Positions 38,554-47,882 of a DNA stretch of 64,000 nucleotides are shown here, one piece after another. Each line of letters begins with the position of its first letter. Position 1 is the stretch's first letter. This DNA comes from Candidatus Dechloromonas phosphorivorans (GTDB taxonomy: Bacteria; Pseudomonadota; Gammaproteobacteria; Burkholderiales; Rhodocyclaceae). The position numbers and the translations under genes are program-made. The stretch is taken from the NCBI GenBank assembly GCA_016714975.1, contig JADKBR010000001.1:124001-188000 (forward strand), given 5' to 3'. The notes under the pieces were generated by a model. The model worked only from the letters and a program-made list of their open reading frames with translations, ran no database searches and had not been told where the DNA came from.

Positions 38554-39852
38554 CTAGGCCTTCGCACGGAGCGCTTCGAGGGCTCCGGCCACCGTTAAGA
38601 AGGATCCAAAGACGGCGATTCTATCACTTTCGACGGCTTGTCCCTTGGCCGCCTGCATGGCAGCCTGCGGCGAGGCATGGCAGATGATCTTGCCGCCCAG
38701 TCCGGCAGCGGCAATGATCGCTGCCAGAGATTCCGCCGGTGTCCCACGCGGCCCGCCCAGCGTCGCCGCATGCCAGAAATCGACTTTGTCCCTGAGCGGC
38801 AGCAGCGCGCCCCTGATGTCCTTGTCAGCGAGCATGCCGACGACTGCGTGGGTGCGCTCAAAAAAGCCCATGCCCGTGAGATTGTCAGCCAGGACACTAA
38901 TCGCCTGCGGGTTGTGACCGACGTCAAGGACGATGGCCGGCCTGCCCGGAATCACCTGGAAGCGCCCGGGCAGCTCGGTTGCGATCAATCCCGGGCGGAT
39001 CGCCTGCATGGTTACCGGCAGTCTGTCGCCCAGAGCATCCAGGGCCGCCAGCGCAACCGCGGCGTTGTGCAGTTGGGTCACGCCGCGCAGGCCGGGATAG
39101 GCCAGGGTACGCTTCAGCAGCTTGCCGCCCGATCTGCACCACCAGCGCCATTGCAGGCGATCTTCCGGGTCACGCCCGAAACCGAAGTCGCGGCCGATGA
39201 GACGCAAGTCGGCGCCGATGGACGCTGCGTGATCGAGGAGACTCTGCGGCGGGCTCGGATCGGCACACAAGGCCGGCCGGCCCGGCCGGTAGATGCCGGC
39301 TTTTTCGAAGCCGATGTTCTCGCGATCAGGCCCCAGCCATTCGGTATGATCGAGCGCTATGGTGGTAACGATGGCAACATCAGCGTCATAGACGTTGACC
39401 GCATCAAGCCTGCCGCCGAGGCCAATCTCGAGGATTGCTGCTTCAACCCCGGCGGCGGCAAAGACTTCCCACGCTGCCAGCGTTCCGAACTCGAAATAGG
39501 TCAGGACGACATTGCCGGCGCCCTGCCGCGCCGCCTCGACACGAGCAAACGCGGCGCATAGCGCGGCATCGCTGACCGAGCGGCCATTCAACCGGATGCG
39601 CTCGTTATAGGCCAGCAGGTGCGGTGACGTGTAGCAGCCGACCTTGTAGCCGGCACGGTCAATGATGCTCTCCAGATAGGCGCAGGTCGAGCCTTTGCCG
39701 TTGGTCCCGCCGACCATGATCACTGGACAGTGCTGCCTTTGGCCCAGCGCCTCCTTCACCTGGCGGACGCGCTCAAGGCCCAGTTCGATGCCTGCCTGCC
39801 CCTTGGGGTGAAGGTTTTCGAGGTGGACCAGCCAGTCCGCGAGATTCGTCAA
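38554..39852 (-). CDS. folC: Bifunctional dihydrofolate/folylpolyglutamate synthase FolC
   Basis: 432 residues. Mur-ligase-like ATP-binding fold: P loop VGGTNGKGSTCAYLESI, YTSPHLLAYNERIRLNG, ILEIGLGGRLDAVN, TTIALDHTEWLG and, in the C-terminal domain, LDVGHNPQAISVL. It adds glutamate to dihydropteroate and to folates. It overlaps accD by four bases. The accD-folC pair is common in proteobacteria. Confidence 0.95.
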   Translation of the reverse strand: MTNLADWLVHLENLHPKGQAGIELGLERVRQVKEALGQRQHCPVIMVGGTNGKGSTCAYLESIIDRAGYKVGCYTSPHLLAYNERIRLNGRSVSDAALCAAFARVEAARQGAGNVVLTYFEFGTLAAWEVFAAAGVEAAILEIGLGGRLDAVNVYDADVAIVTTIALDHTEWLGPDRENIGFEKAGIYRPGRPALCADPSPPQSLLDHAASIGADLRLIGRDFGFGRDPEDRLQWRWWCRSGGKLLKRTLAYPGLRGVTQLHNAAVALAALDALGDRLPVTMQAIRPGLIATELPGRFQVIPGRPAIVLDVGHNPQAISVLADNLTGMGFFERTHAVVGMLADKDIRGALLPLRDKVDFWHAATLGGPRGTPAESLAAIIAAAGLGGKIICHASPQAAMQAAKGQAVESDRIAVFGSFLTVAGALEALRAKA

Positions 39853-40718
39853 GCGACGGCAGGCAGTTTTTGCAGGAGCGCCAGCACACGGGCAACCTGG
39901 TCGCGCAACTGGCGACGGTCGACAATCATGTCGATGGCGCCTTTCTCGAGCAGGAATTCGGAGCGCTGGAAGCCCTCAGGCAACGTCTCGCGCACCGTCT
40001 GCTCGATGACGCGCGGGCCGGCGAACCCGATCAGCGCCTTCGGCTCGGCCATCACGACATCACCGACAAAAGCAAAGGAGGCGGAGACGCCACCCATGGT
40101 CGGGTCGGTCAGGATGGAAATGAACGGCTGCCCAGCCTGCGCGAGCCGGGTCAGCGCCGCCGTCGTCTTGGCCATCTGCATCAACGAGAACAGGCCTTCC
40201 TGCATGCGGGCGCCGCCTGATGCGGAGATGCAGATAAAAGGAATTCCCTGCTCAACCGCCGCGTTCACACCACGGACGAATCGCTCACCGAGCACCGAGC
40301 CCATCGAGCCGCCCATGAAGTCGAATTCGAAGGCCGCGGCAACGACCGGCATGGTCTTGATCGCCCCCTGCAGGCAGACCAGCGAGTCGCTCTCGCCGGT
40401 TGCCTGGTTGGCTTCCATCAGGCGGTCCGGATAGCGCTTGGAATCCTTGAATCTCAGCGTGTCAACCGGAACAACCTCGGCGCCAATCTCGCTCCGGCCC
40501 TCTGCGTCGAGCAAGAGATCGAGGCGTTTCCTGGAATTCAGACGATTGTGGTGGCCACACTTGGGGCAAACCTGGAGATTTTTCTCGAGATCGGTGGCAT
40601 AGAGCACAGCCTCGCACGACGGGCACTTGCTCCACAGGCCTTCGGGCAACGCGCCGCGTCGCTGGATGCCCTCTTGGCGCTTGATCTTCGGGGGCAGGAG
40701 TTTGGTCAGCCAGCTCAT
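39849..40718 (-). CDS. accD: Acetyl-CoA carboxylase carboxyltransferase subunit beta
   Basis: 289 residues. A four-cysteine zinc ribbon at the N-terminus (Cys32, Cys35, Cys51, Cys54: KCPSCEAVL and CPKCGHHN), then the crotonase-like carboxyltransferase domain with ISASGGARMQEGLFSLMQM, LTDPTMGGVSASFA and IGFAGPRVIEQT. With AccA it moves the carboxyl group from biotin to acetyl-CoA, starting fatty acid synthesis. It overlaps trpA by four bases at its start. Confidence 0.97.
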   Translation of the reverse strand: MSWLTKLLPPKIKRQEGIQRRGALPEGLWSKCPSCEAVLYATDLEKNLQVCPKCGHHNRLNSRKRLDLLLDAEGRSEIGAEVVPVDTLRFKDSKRYPDRLMEANQATGESDSLVCLQGAIKTMPVVAAAFEFDFMGGSMGSVLGERFVRGVNAAVEQGIPFICISASGGARMQEGLFSLMQMAKTTAALTRLAQAGQPFISILTDPTMGGVSASFAFVGDVVMAEPKALIGFAGPRVIEQTVRETLPEGFQRSEFLLEKGAIDMIVDRRQLRDQVARVLALLQKLPAVA

Positions 40719-41521
40719 TTCTTCACCTCATCGACACCACGGCGGATTTCCGCCACCAGCGCTTTGACTTTGCCGCAGGCGGCTTCCGCCGTCGATTTCT
40801 CGATCTCTTCGATGATCCGGCTGCCGACCACGACCGCATCAGCGATGCGGGCGATGCGCGCAGCCGTCGCCGCGTCACGGATGCCAAAACCGACGCCCAC
40901 CGGCAGGCCGGTCTTTTCACGGATCAGCGGCAAACGCTCGGCCACTGCATCGACATTGAGCGCTCCCGAACCGGTTACCCCGGCCAGTGAGACGTAATAA
41001 ACATAACCGCTGGCAATTTCGGCGACCTGCTCGATGCGTGCTGCGGTCGACGTCGGCGCCAGCAGGAAAATGGGATCCATGCCGTGCGCCTTGATCGCGG
41101 CACCAAACGTCGCCGCCTCTTCCGGCGGGTAATCGACGACCAGCACGCCATCGACGCCAGCCTGGGCGGCTGCGGCGGCGAACTTCTCGAGCCCCATCGC
41201 CTCGATCGGATTGGCATATCCCATGAGGACGACCGGGGTGTTCTTGTTGGTGGCACGGAAGGCAACGACCAGTTCAAGCACTTTCCTCAGGCTCATGCCC
41301 CTGGCCAGTGCGCGCTCGGATGCACGCTGGATGGTCGGGCCATCGGCCATCGGGTCGGAAAACGGCACGCCCAGCTCGATGACGTCGGCGCCGGCTTCGA
41401 CCAGGGCATGCATCAGCGGCACGGTCAATGCCGCATCGGGGTCGCCGGCAGTGATGAACGGTATCAGCGCCTTGCGGCCTTCGGCAGCCAGACGATCGAA
41501 AGCGGATTTGATGCGCGACAT
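40715..41521 (-). CDS. trpA: Tryptophan synthase alpha chain
   Basis: 268 residues, TIM barrel. Catalytic Glu in VIELGVPFSDPMADGP and Asp in VLVVDYPPEEA; phosphate-binding GFGIRDAATAARI. It cleaves indole-3-glycerol phosphate to indole and channels it to TrpB. It shares one base with the trpB stop and four with accD. Confidence 0.97.
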   Translation of the reverse strand: MSRIKSAFDRLAAEGRKALIPFITAGDPDAALTVPLMHALVEAGADVIELGVPFSDPMADGPTIQRASERALARGMSLRKVLELVVAFRATNKNTPVVLMGYANPIEAMGLEKFAAAAAQAGVDGVLVVDYPPEEAATFGAAIKAHGMDPIFLLAPTSTAARIEQVAEIASGYVYYVSLAGVTGSGALNVDAVAERLPLIREKTGLPVGVGFGIRDAATAARIARIADAVVVGSRIIEEIEKSTAEAACGKVKALVAEIRRGVDEVKK

Positions 41522-42720
41522 CAGAAGACGATCCCGGATTTTTCGGCGACGGTGTGCATGTCCTTGTCACCCCGACCGGAAAGGTTGACCAGCAGTATCC
41601 TGTCCTTGCTCATCGTCGGCGCCAGTTTGGCCGCGTAAGCCAGGGCGTGGCTGGATTCCAGCGCCGGGATGATGCCCTCGATCCGGCACAGCGTGTGGAA
41701 GGCGTCGAGCGCCTCGCCGTCCTTGATAACCACGTACTCGGCGCGCCCGATATCTTTCAGCCAGGCGTGCTCGGGACCGACGCCTGGGTAGTCGAGGCCG
41801 GCCGAAACCGAATGCGTTTCGATGATCTGGCCATCCTCGTTCTGCAGCAGATAGGTGCGGTTGCCATGCAGCACCCCCGGCACGCCGGCGGTCAGCGACG
41901 CCGCGTGGCGACCGGTGTCAACGCCTTCGCCAGCCGCCTCGACGCCGATCAGGCGCACCTCCGGCAAACCGATGTAAGGATAGAAGATGCCCATTGCGTT
42001 CGAACCGCCGCCGACGCAGGCAATCACCGCATCCGGCTGGCGCCCGGTCATTTCCGGCATCTGCCAGAGGCATTCCTCGCCGATGACCTTCTGGAAATCG
42101 CGGACCAGCATCGGATACGGGTGCGGGCCGGCCACCGTGCCGATGATGTAGAAGGTGTTGTGGATGTTGGTGACCCAATCGCGCATCGCCTCGTTGAGCG
42201 CATCCTTGAGCGTCTTCGAACCGCTTTCCACCGGCACCACCGTGGCGCCGAGCAGCTTCATGCGGTAGACGTTGGCTGCCTGGCGCTTGATGTCCTCGCT
42301 GCCCATGTAAACCACGCATTCCATGCCGTAGCGGGCGGCCACCGTCGCCGTCGCCACGCCATGCTGGCCGGCGCCGGTTTCGGCGATGACGCGCGGCTTG
42401 CCCATGCGCCGGGCGAGCATGGCCTGGCCGATGCAGTTATTCACCTTGTGGGCGCCGGTATGGTTCAGATCCTCGCGCTTCAGATAGATCTGCGCGCCAC
42501 CGAGCATTTCGGACCAGCGATTGGCATGGTAGACCGGCGACGGGCGGCCAACGAAATGTTTCAGATCGTATTCGTACTCGGCGCGGAAAGCCTGGTCCGC
42601 CTGCGCTTCGGCATAGGCGGCCTTGAGTTCGTCGAGCGCCGCGAACAGCGTCTCGGCGACGAAAACACCACCGTAGGGACCGAAATGGCCCCTGGCGTCG
42701 GGGAAGTTATAGTGATTCAT
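41521..42720 (-). CDS. trpB: Tryptophan synthase beta chain
   Basis: 399 residues from the ATG at 42720; the frame extends 35 codons upstream inside trpF. PLP lysine in NHTGAHKVNNCIGQ, ETGAGQHGVATA, the serine/glycine PLP-phosphate loop VGGGSNAMGIFY, and HSVSAGLDYPGVGPEH. It condenses indole with serine. It overlaps the 3' end of trpF by 14 bases, suggesting coupling. Confidence 0.97.
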   Translation of the reverse strand: MNHYNFPDARGHFGPYGGVFVAETLFAALDELKAAYAEAQADQAFRAEYEYDLKHFVGRPSPVYHANRWSEMLGGAQIYLKREDLNHTGAHKVNNCIGQAMLARRMGKPRVIAETGAGQHGVATATVAARYGMECVVYMGSEDIKRQAANVYRMKLLGATVVPVESGSKTLKDALNEAMRDWVTNIHNTFYIIGTVAGPHPYPMLVRDFQKVIGEECLWQMPEMTGRQPDAVIACVGGGSNAMGIFYPYIGLPEVRLIGVEAAGEGVDTGRHAASLTAGVPGVLHGNRTYLLQNEDGQIIETHSVSAGLDYPGVGPEHAWLKDIGRAEYVVIKDGEALDAFHTLCRIEGIIPALESSHALAYAAKLAPTMSKDRILLVNLSGRGDKDMHTVAEKSGIVF

Positions 42721-43333
42721 CAGCGTTCCGTACAGCCGCCACGAAGGCAGCGATTTTCGAGTGATCCTTGATGCCCTTGCCCGTTTCGACACCGGAAGAA
42801 ACGTCGACCGCAACCGGCCGCACACGTTCGATCGCTTCGCCGACGTTGGCTGCGGTCAACCCCCCGGAAAGCACCAAAAAGCCTGGCAATTCCGGCGGGA
42901 TCAGTGACCAGTCGAAGACATGGCCACCACCGCCGTAACCTTCGACAAAGGCATCCAGCAACAGCCCGCGCGCATCGGGAAAAGCGCGCGCGAATTCTAC
43001 CAGATCGAGACCCGGTCTGACCCGCGCCGCCCGCAGATAAGGCCGCGCAAACTGGCGGCAATAGGCTCCATCCTCGTCGCCGTGAAACTGCAGCAGGTTG
43101 ATCGGCACGGCTTCACAAACCGCCAGCAGCGCTTCGGGCGCCTCGTTCACAAACAGGCCGACGACATCGATGAAAGGCGGAACCCGTCTGACGAGTTCCG
43201 CCGCGCGCCGCGGTGACAAGTAACGCGGGCTCGGCGGATAGAAAACGAAACCGATGGCGTCGGCGCCTGCAGCAACAGCCGCATCCACATCCTCCTCGCG
43301 GGTGAGGCCACAGATCTTGATACGTGTACTCAC
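42707..43333 (-). CDS. trpF: Phosphoribosylanthranilate isomerase
   Basis: 208 residues from a GTG at 43333 (VSTRIKICGLTREED); upstream in-frame sequence lies inside truA. TIM barrel with the catalytic Cys in KICGLT, FVFYPPSPRYLS, NLLQFHGDED, VLSGGLTAANV and VDVSSGVETGKGIKD. It is the third step in tryptophan synthesis after anthranilate formation. TrpC and TrpD are not in this window, as is usual where trpFBA is split from trpEGDC. Confidence 0.96.
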   Translation of the reverse strand: MSTRIKICGLTREEDVDAAVAAGADAIGFVFYPPSPRYLSPRRAAELVRRVPPFIDVVGLFVNEAPEALLAVCEAVPINLLQFHGDEDGAYCRQFARPYLRAARVRPGLDLVEFARAFPDARGLLLDAFVEGYGGGGHVFDWSLIPPELPGFLVLSGGLTAANVGEAIERVRPVAVDVSSGVETGKGIKDHSKIAAFVAAVRNADESL

Positions 43334-44124
43334 TTCAGCACTCCAGCCAGGAAATCGTCCTCCGGATCGGGCAGGCTCCAATGCGCTTCATAGAGCGGCC
43401 CCCTGAAATAGAGGCCGTCCGCAGCAAATGTGGGCGCGGCCAGCTTGCGATCGCGAGCCAGCAGCAATTCATCGATCCACCCCGGCGGTTGCTCCCGCCT
43501 TCCAATCCGAACCAGACTGCCGACAAGATTGCGTACCATGTGATGCAGAAAGGCACTTGCCTCAAAGTCGAGAATAATCAGCGAGCCCTGTTGTCGCACG
43601 TCAGCACGCCACAGGATCTTGACCGGCGTCTTGGCCTGACATTCGGCGGCGCGAAACGCCGAGAAGTCGTGCTCACCGCGCAATCGGCCAGCGGCATCCT
43701 GCATGAGAGCGAGATCAAGCGCCCCATGATACCAGCCGACCCGCCCCTGCCAGAGTCCCGGTCGCTGGGGACGATTGAGCAGCAGATAGCGATAGCGCCG
43801 ACCGCGCGCGCTGAAGCGCGCATGAAATTCTTCGCTAACCGGTTGCGCCCAGCGCACAGCGACACTATCAGGCAAATGCGAATTGACGCCACGCACCCAG
43901 GCGCTCAGCGGCCTTTCGACTTTTGCATCGAAATGGACGACCTGATGACTGGCGTGCACACCGGCATCAGTCCGTCCGGCACAGATTACACCTACGTGCT
44001 GGCCGGCGATCTGACCGAGGGCAAACTCCAGCGCATCCTGGACCGTGCCGCCCTGTGCCTGGCTCTGCCAACCACGAAATGGGGTTCCGCAATACTCGAC
44101 GCCAAGGGCAATTCTGTTGACCAT
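43330..44124 (-). CDS. truA: tRNA pseudouridine(38-40) synthase
   Basis: 264 residues from the ATG at 44124, with family sequence starting at once (NRIALGVEYCGTPFRGWQ). Catalytic Asp53 in AGRTDAGVHA. It converts U38-U40 in the tRNA anticodon arm to pseudouridine. It overlaps the trpF start by four bases, and is the first enzyme gene of the superoperon after the membrane protein. Confidence 0.95.
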   Translation of the reverse strand: MVNRIALGVEYCGTPFRGWQSQAQGGTVQDALEFALGQIAGQHVGVICAGRTDAGVHASHQVVHFDAKVERPLSAWVRGVNSHLPDSVAVRWAQPVSEEFHARFSARGRRYRYLLLNRPQRPGLWQGRVGWYHGALDLALMQDAAGRLRGEHDFSAFRAAECQAKTPVKILWRADVRQQGSLIILDFEASAFLHHMVRNLVGSLVRIGRREQPPGWIDELLLARDRKLAAPTFAADGLYFRGPLYEAHWSLPDPEDDFLAGVLK

Positions 44125-44131
44125 TACCCAC

Positions 44132-44785
44132 TTATCCCAATGAAATCGCAATCCAGGAGAACACCAATGCAGCAACGCAGATCAAATAGTCGCTCAGGCG
44201 CCACTGTAGCGCCTCGATCCACAGGGTTTCAGGGCCACCGGACGCCTCGCCGCTCCCGTCCAGCATGCAGCGCCACGAACCTTTCGGCAAATCGACCTGG
44301 AGATTCTCCATGACCAGCGACAAGCGGACCACTAGTCGGTCGGTCGCCAGCCCAAGCCGCGCCAGCGGGCCCAACAGCGAACGCATGGCAACCAGCAATC
44401 CTTGATTGCCGAGGAAGCCAAACAGGCACGCCAGGCAGCCTAGCATCAACCCGAGTCGCGCAACATGCAGGGTCGCCTCGACAACCCCTTGATGGGTCGG
44501 CATCCAACCCAGATCAAACACGGCATCGCCCGACACGCCATAGCCAAGTATCAGCCAGACGCTCAGCAGTAACCAGCGCATGCGGCGCAACAGGTTCCAC
44601 CAGGCAAGAATTGATCTGCGCGCAGCCAGCAGCGCTACCGGAAACGCCGATGCAAGCCCGGCCCAGCCGAGAAACTGGATGACAACGATCGCAATCAGGC
44701 AGACCAACAAGGCTGCGGCAGGATGCAAGAATACGGCCCCCCAAAATGCACACAGCCCCACGCGGGGGCCATGTGCCCATCGCAA
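44132..44785 (-). CDS. CbiQ/EcfT-like integral membrane protein
   Basis: 217 residues, about five membrane segments. The start is uncertain: TTG at 44785, or GTG at 44761. A segment near residue 135 (LLGPLARLGLATDRLVVRLS) resembles the coupling helix of CbiQ/EcfT transmembrane subunits of energy-coupling-factor transporters, but no ECF ATPase or substrate-binding subunit is nearby. It sits between fimV and truA, seven bases upstream of the truA start. The function is a weak guess. Confidence 0.65.
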   Translation of the reverse strand: MRWAHGPRVGLCAFWGAVFLHPAAALLVCLIAIVVIQFLGWAGLASAFPVALLAARRSILAWWNLLRRMRWLLLSVWLILGYGVSGDAVFDLGWMPTHQGVVEATLHVARLGLMLGCLACLFGFLGNQGLLVAMRSLLGPLARLGLATDRLVVRLSLVMENLQVDLPKGSWRCMLDGSGEASGGPETLWIEALQWRLSDYLICVAALVFSWIAISLG

Positions 44786-44794
44786 GGCCGGATT

Positions 44795-47728
44795 CTAACC
44801 GCGCATGCGACCAAGGATCTGCCGAGCCTGCTCAGCCAGATTGCTGCCTCCTTCGGCAATGACTTCCTCGAGAAGCTCACGCGCCCCATCGAGATCACCC
44901 ATCTCCTCATAAGCCTTGGCCAGCGCCAGCTTGGTGCTCACTTCCTCGCCGCCCGCGTCACCGTCGTGCGTTCCACTGGTGGAAAGGGCATCGCCAACGC
45001 CAACCACCTGCGTTGCATCCGAAGGATCGACGGCCAGATCAAGGTTGATCGAGCCAAGGTTGAACCCGGGAACGGGCATCGGCTCCCCGAGGATAGCGGA
45101 CTCGCTGAGCTTGATGTCGAACTCGGCATCTTCGGTTGGCAAGTCAACAGACCCTCCGCCCATGACATCGGTAGCCGAAAGAGCGCCCTCATCCGATTCC
45201 AGCAGACCCATGGAATTCACCACGGTATCGGTACCCACCTCATCGTTCAGGCTTTCATCCAGCACGCCAGGGTTCACCACGGTCTGGGTGTCGAAGGCGA
45301 CGTCACCCAGTTCGAAATCAAGCATGCCGCTGCCGCCCGCCTCATCCTGCAGACCGGCAGGCGCATCGAAGCCGATGTAGGATGCAGAAAAATCCATCTC
45401 GCCATCGATGGCGCCCGTCGCAAGCGCATCGGTTGCCGCCAACTGCGAATCAGCGTCCGTTGTCGGGAGAGGCTCCTGTGGAGATGTGCCGAGATCGAAG
45501 TCGAGAGCCTCGATCTCCGCCATGGAATAGTCCTCGACAGCGGGCGCTGGAGCCACCTCCATCAACTCCCCTGCCGCGCCCAATTCAAAGTTCAAGGCGT
45601 CCACATCATCGGCAACAACCGACGACGCGAACGCATCGTCGACCGCTGCCTCGGGGGCAGCTTCGGCAACAGCTTCCTCGGCGATGTCCGGAGCAGGCAA
45701 CTCTGGAGCTGCAGCGGCAACCTCGGCCAGACCGGCTGCCAACAGCCCTGCTGCGACCGGAAGCACCACAGCAGATTTTACTTCAGCGACTGGAGACGCC
45801 TCGGGCGCCGCCGTGCCCATGCCCCCGACATACAGTGGATTTTCGGGATCGAGCGTCGCACCCATGGCGGCCACTTTTTCCCATTCGGCACCGACTCCAC
45901 CGGTCTGGGCATAAAGTTCGCTGGCCAGCGTATCGAATTGTTTCAAGCTCTTGCGGCCAGCGTAGATTTCGAGCAGTTTGACAGGGATGGCGGTACGTTG
46001 CGGGTCCTTGTGCAAAGCTTCGATCAGAATTTCCTCGGCCTGCGCATCCCTGCCATAGGCCATGTACACGTCGGCTTCGGCAACCGGGTCGACCTCATCG
46101 GTATCGATCGTTCCCGGACCGGTCTGGCTGAAATCGCCGGTCTGCAACGGCACGTTTCCGGTATCCACGCTCTGGCCACCGGTCGTCCGGAACACAGAAC
46201 TCGGTCCGAGGCTCGATGGGCCGGGAACGGCAGTGACGGACTCGGGTGCCGATTCGCTGCGACGCCGCCGAAAAAGGAAATAGCCGATCAGCAGCGCGAT
46301 GATGCCGCCGCCACCAACCAAGGGCAGGGCGTCGAATTCCTCTGCTGGCGCCGGCTGTGGGGCAACGGCCACCTTGGCGGGCTGCTCAACGGGCTTCACT
46401 TCCGCAGGTTTGGGCGGCTCGACCGGCTTCGCCTCTTCGATGGGCTTGGGCGCTTCGACAGCGGGGACTGCAGGCGCCGGCTCGGGCACTTTCGGCGGCT
46501 CTATCGCCTTCTGGGCGTCAACAGGCACCACCGGCTTCGCCTCTTCCTTGCGGCCCGAAGCCTGTTCCTGAAGTTCTGCCAGACGCTGGGTCTTCATGTC
46601 CACCAGTTTCTGCAGCTCGATGACGTTCTTCTCAAGCAACGCGAGCCTTTGCTGCGCCTCGGTGAGCGACTTGTCCTTGGCGATAAGGTCTGCTTCCGCC
46701 GCTGAAGACGGTGCCGCCTTGCCGCCGGCCAACCCCTTCGACGCCATTTCAGTTCTGGAAACCTTTACCTGGTCCTTGGCTTGATCGGCTGCCGAAGGCT
46801 TCTCTTCAACCCTCGCCATGATTTTTCCGGCGGAAACCTGGGTCGCGGCATCCTGCGAAGGCTGTCCCTTGGCCGCCACCGAAGCCAGTTTCTGGCGATA
46901 GCTGTTCCAGTCTTCAGCCTGCGCCTGATAAAACCTCCGAGCTTCTGCAGGGGACACCGCTGCGACCGTAGCCTGATCCGGAAGGCTCAATATCGCTCCC
47001 GCCTTCAAGCGGTTGATATTGTCCCCGGAGAACGCCGCCGGATTCTTGTTGAACAGGCCGACCAGCATCTGCTCCAGAGAAACACCCTCAAATTTCGTTT
47101 CGGCGGCGATCTTGCGCAGCGTATCGCCTGGCTGCACAACCCGTGACCCGGACTCTTCAGTCTTCTTCGGCTGTGCTGGCGCGCGCGGCACCATGGCCGA
47201 TTTGGCTGTCTCCGGACCCGTTCCGGTCGTCGGCGCAGCACCACTACCGCGAGTGGTCTCAACCACCCGGGCATCTGCCGTTGCCTGGCGTGCGGCAGCC
47301 CTCGCCGCGACCTCGGGCGGATCGAGCAGGAAGGTGTATTCACGAATCATGGGGCCGGACGCCCAGTTGAGCTCGACGAGGAAGTTCAGAAATGGTTCGC
47401 TGACCGGTCTTCCAGAGCTGACCTTGATCACCGGGGTACCATTGCTGCGCTTCTCGATCGAAAAACGCAGATCGGCCAACGCCCCCGAGTAATCGATATT
47501 GGCCTCGCGGAAGGCCGCTTGCCCGGCAAGTCGGGCCGTCATGCCGTTCAGTTCGGCACGCGATGCATTGATCTCGATCTCGGCGCGTAGCGGCTGACCG
47601 AGGCCAGAGAGCACCGTGATCCTGCCCAAGCTTGCGGCCTCGACCAACCAGGGTGCAAATGAAAGACAGGAGGCCACGGCAACTGCTGCAGCACGCTTCT
47701 TGAAGTTTGTCCGGATATTGTCGGCCAC
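44795..47728 (-). CDS. fimV: FimV-family peptidoglycan-binding pilus assembly protein
   Basis: 977 residues from a GTG at 47728 with AGGGTGG upstream. Signal peptide ending VEAAS, a conserved N-terminal domain (LGRITVLSGLGQPLRAEIEI), a LysM peptidoglycan-binding domain at about 195-260 (RVVQPGDTLRKIAAETKF), a coiled coil around 340-390, a proline/lysine-rich stretch, one membrane helix near 470 (GGGGIIALLIGYFLF) and a long acidic cytoplasmic region ending in the FimV C-terminal TPR-like motif (TKLALAKAYEEMGDLDGARELL). FimV organises polar type IV pili and cyclic-AMP or polar signalling. The asd-fimV-truA order is typical of pseudomonads and betaproteobacteria. Confidence 0.94.
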   Translation of the reverse strand: MADNIRTNFKKRAAAVAVASCLSFAPWLVEAASLGRITVLSGLGQPLRAEIEINASRAELNGMTARLAGQAAFREANIDYSGALADLRFSIEKRSNGTPVIKVSSGRPVSEPFLNFLVELNWASGPMIREYTFLLDPPEVAARAAARQATADARVVETTRGSGAAPTTGTGPETAKSAMVPRAPAQPKKTEESGSRVVQPGDTLRKIAAETKFEGVSLEQMLVGLFNKNPAAFSGDNINRLKAGAILSLPDQATVAAVSPAEARRFYQAQAEDWNSYRQKLASVAAKGQPSQDAATQVSAGKIMARVEEKPSAADQAKDQVKVSRTEMASKGLAGGKAAPSSAAEADLIAKDKSLTEAQQRLALLEKNVIELQKLVDMKTQRLAELQEQASGRKEEAKPVVPVDAQKAIEPPKVPEPAPAVPAVEAPKPIEEAKPVEPPKPAEVKPVEQPAKVAVAPQPAPAEEFDALPLVGGGGIIALLIGYFLFRRRRSESAPESVTAVPGPSSLGPSSVFRTTGGQSVDTGNVPLQTGDFSQTGPGTIDTDEVDPVAEADVYMAYGRDAQAEEILIEALHKDPQRTAIPVKLLEIYAGRKSLKQFDTLASELYAQTGGVGAEWEKVAAMGATLDPENPLYVGGMGTAAPEASPVAEVKSAVVLPVAAGLLAAGLAEVAAAAPELPAPDIAEEAVAEAAPEAAVDDAFASSVVADDVDALNFELGAAGELMEVAPAPAVEDYSMAEIEALDFDLGTSPQEPLPTTDADSQLAATDALATGAIDGEMDFSASYIGFDAPAGLQDEAGGSGMLDFELGDVAFDTQTVVNPGVLDESLNDEVGTDTVVNSMGLLESDEGALSATDVMGGGSVDLPTEDAEFDIKLSESAILGEPMPVPGFNLGSINLDLAVDPSDATQVVGVGDALSTSGTHDGDAGGEEVSTKLALAKAYEEMGDLDGARELLEEVIAEGGSNLAEQARQILGRMRG

Positions 47729-47837
47729 GCCACCACCCTAAGCGTCAAAAATGAACTTTGAAATTAACATCATGTACTTAGCAAATCAAGCTAATCCCGG
47801 TTGTAAATAGCCGCCTTTCGCATATTTCCAACACAGA

Positions 47838-47863
47838 AAGACCGGGGCCGCAGCCCCGGTCTT
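47838..47863 (-). terminator. Rho-independent terminator after asd
   Basis: An 11-base perfect stem, AAGACCGGGGC (47838-47848) with GCCCCGGTCTT (47853-47863), 20 bases past the asd stop on the minus strand. It separates leuCDB-asd from fimV, which should have its own promoter in the 47729-47830 gap. Confidence 0.8.
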
Positions 47864-47882
47864 GATTTGACGCAAGCGCTGT

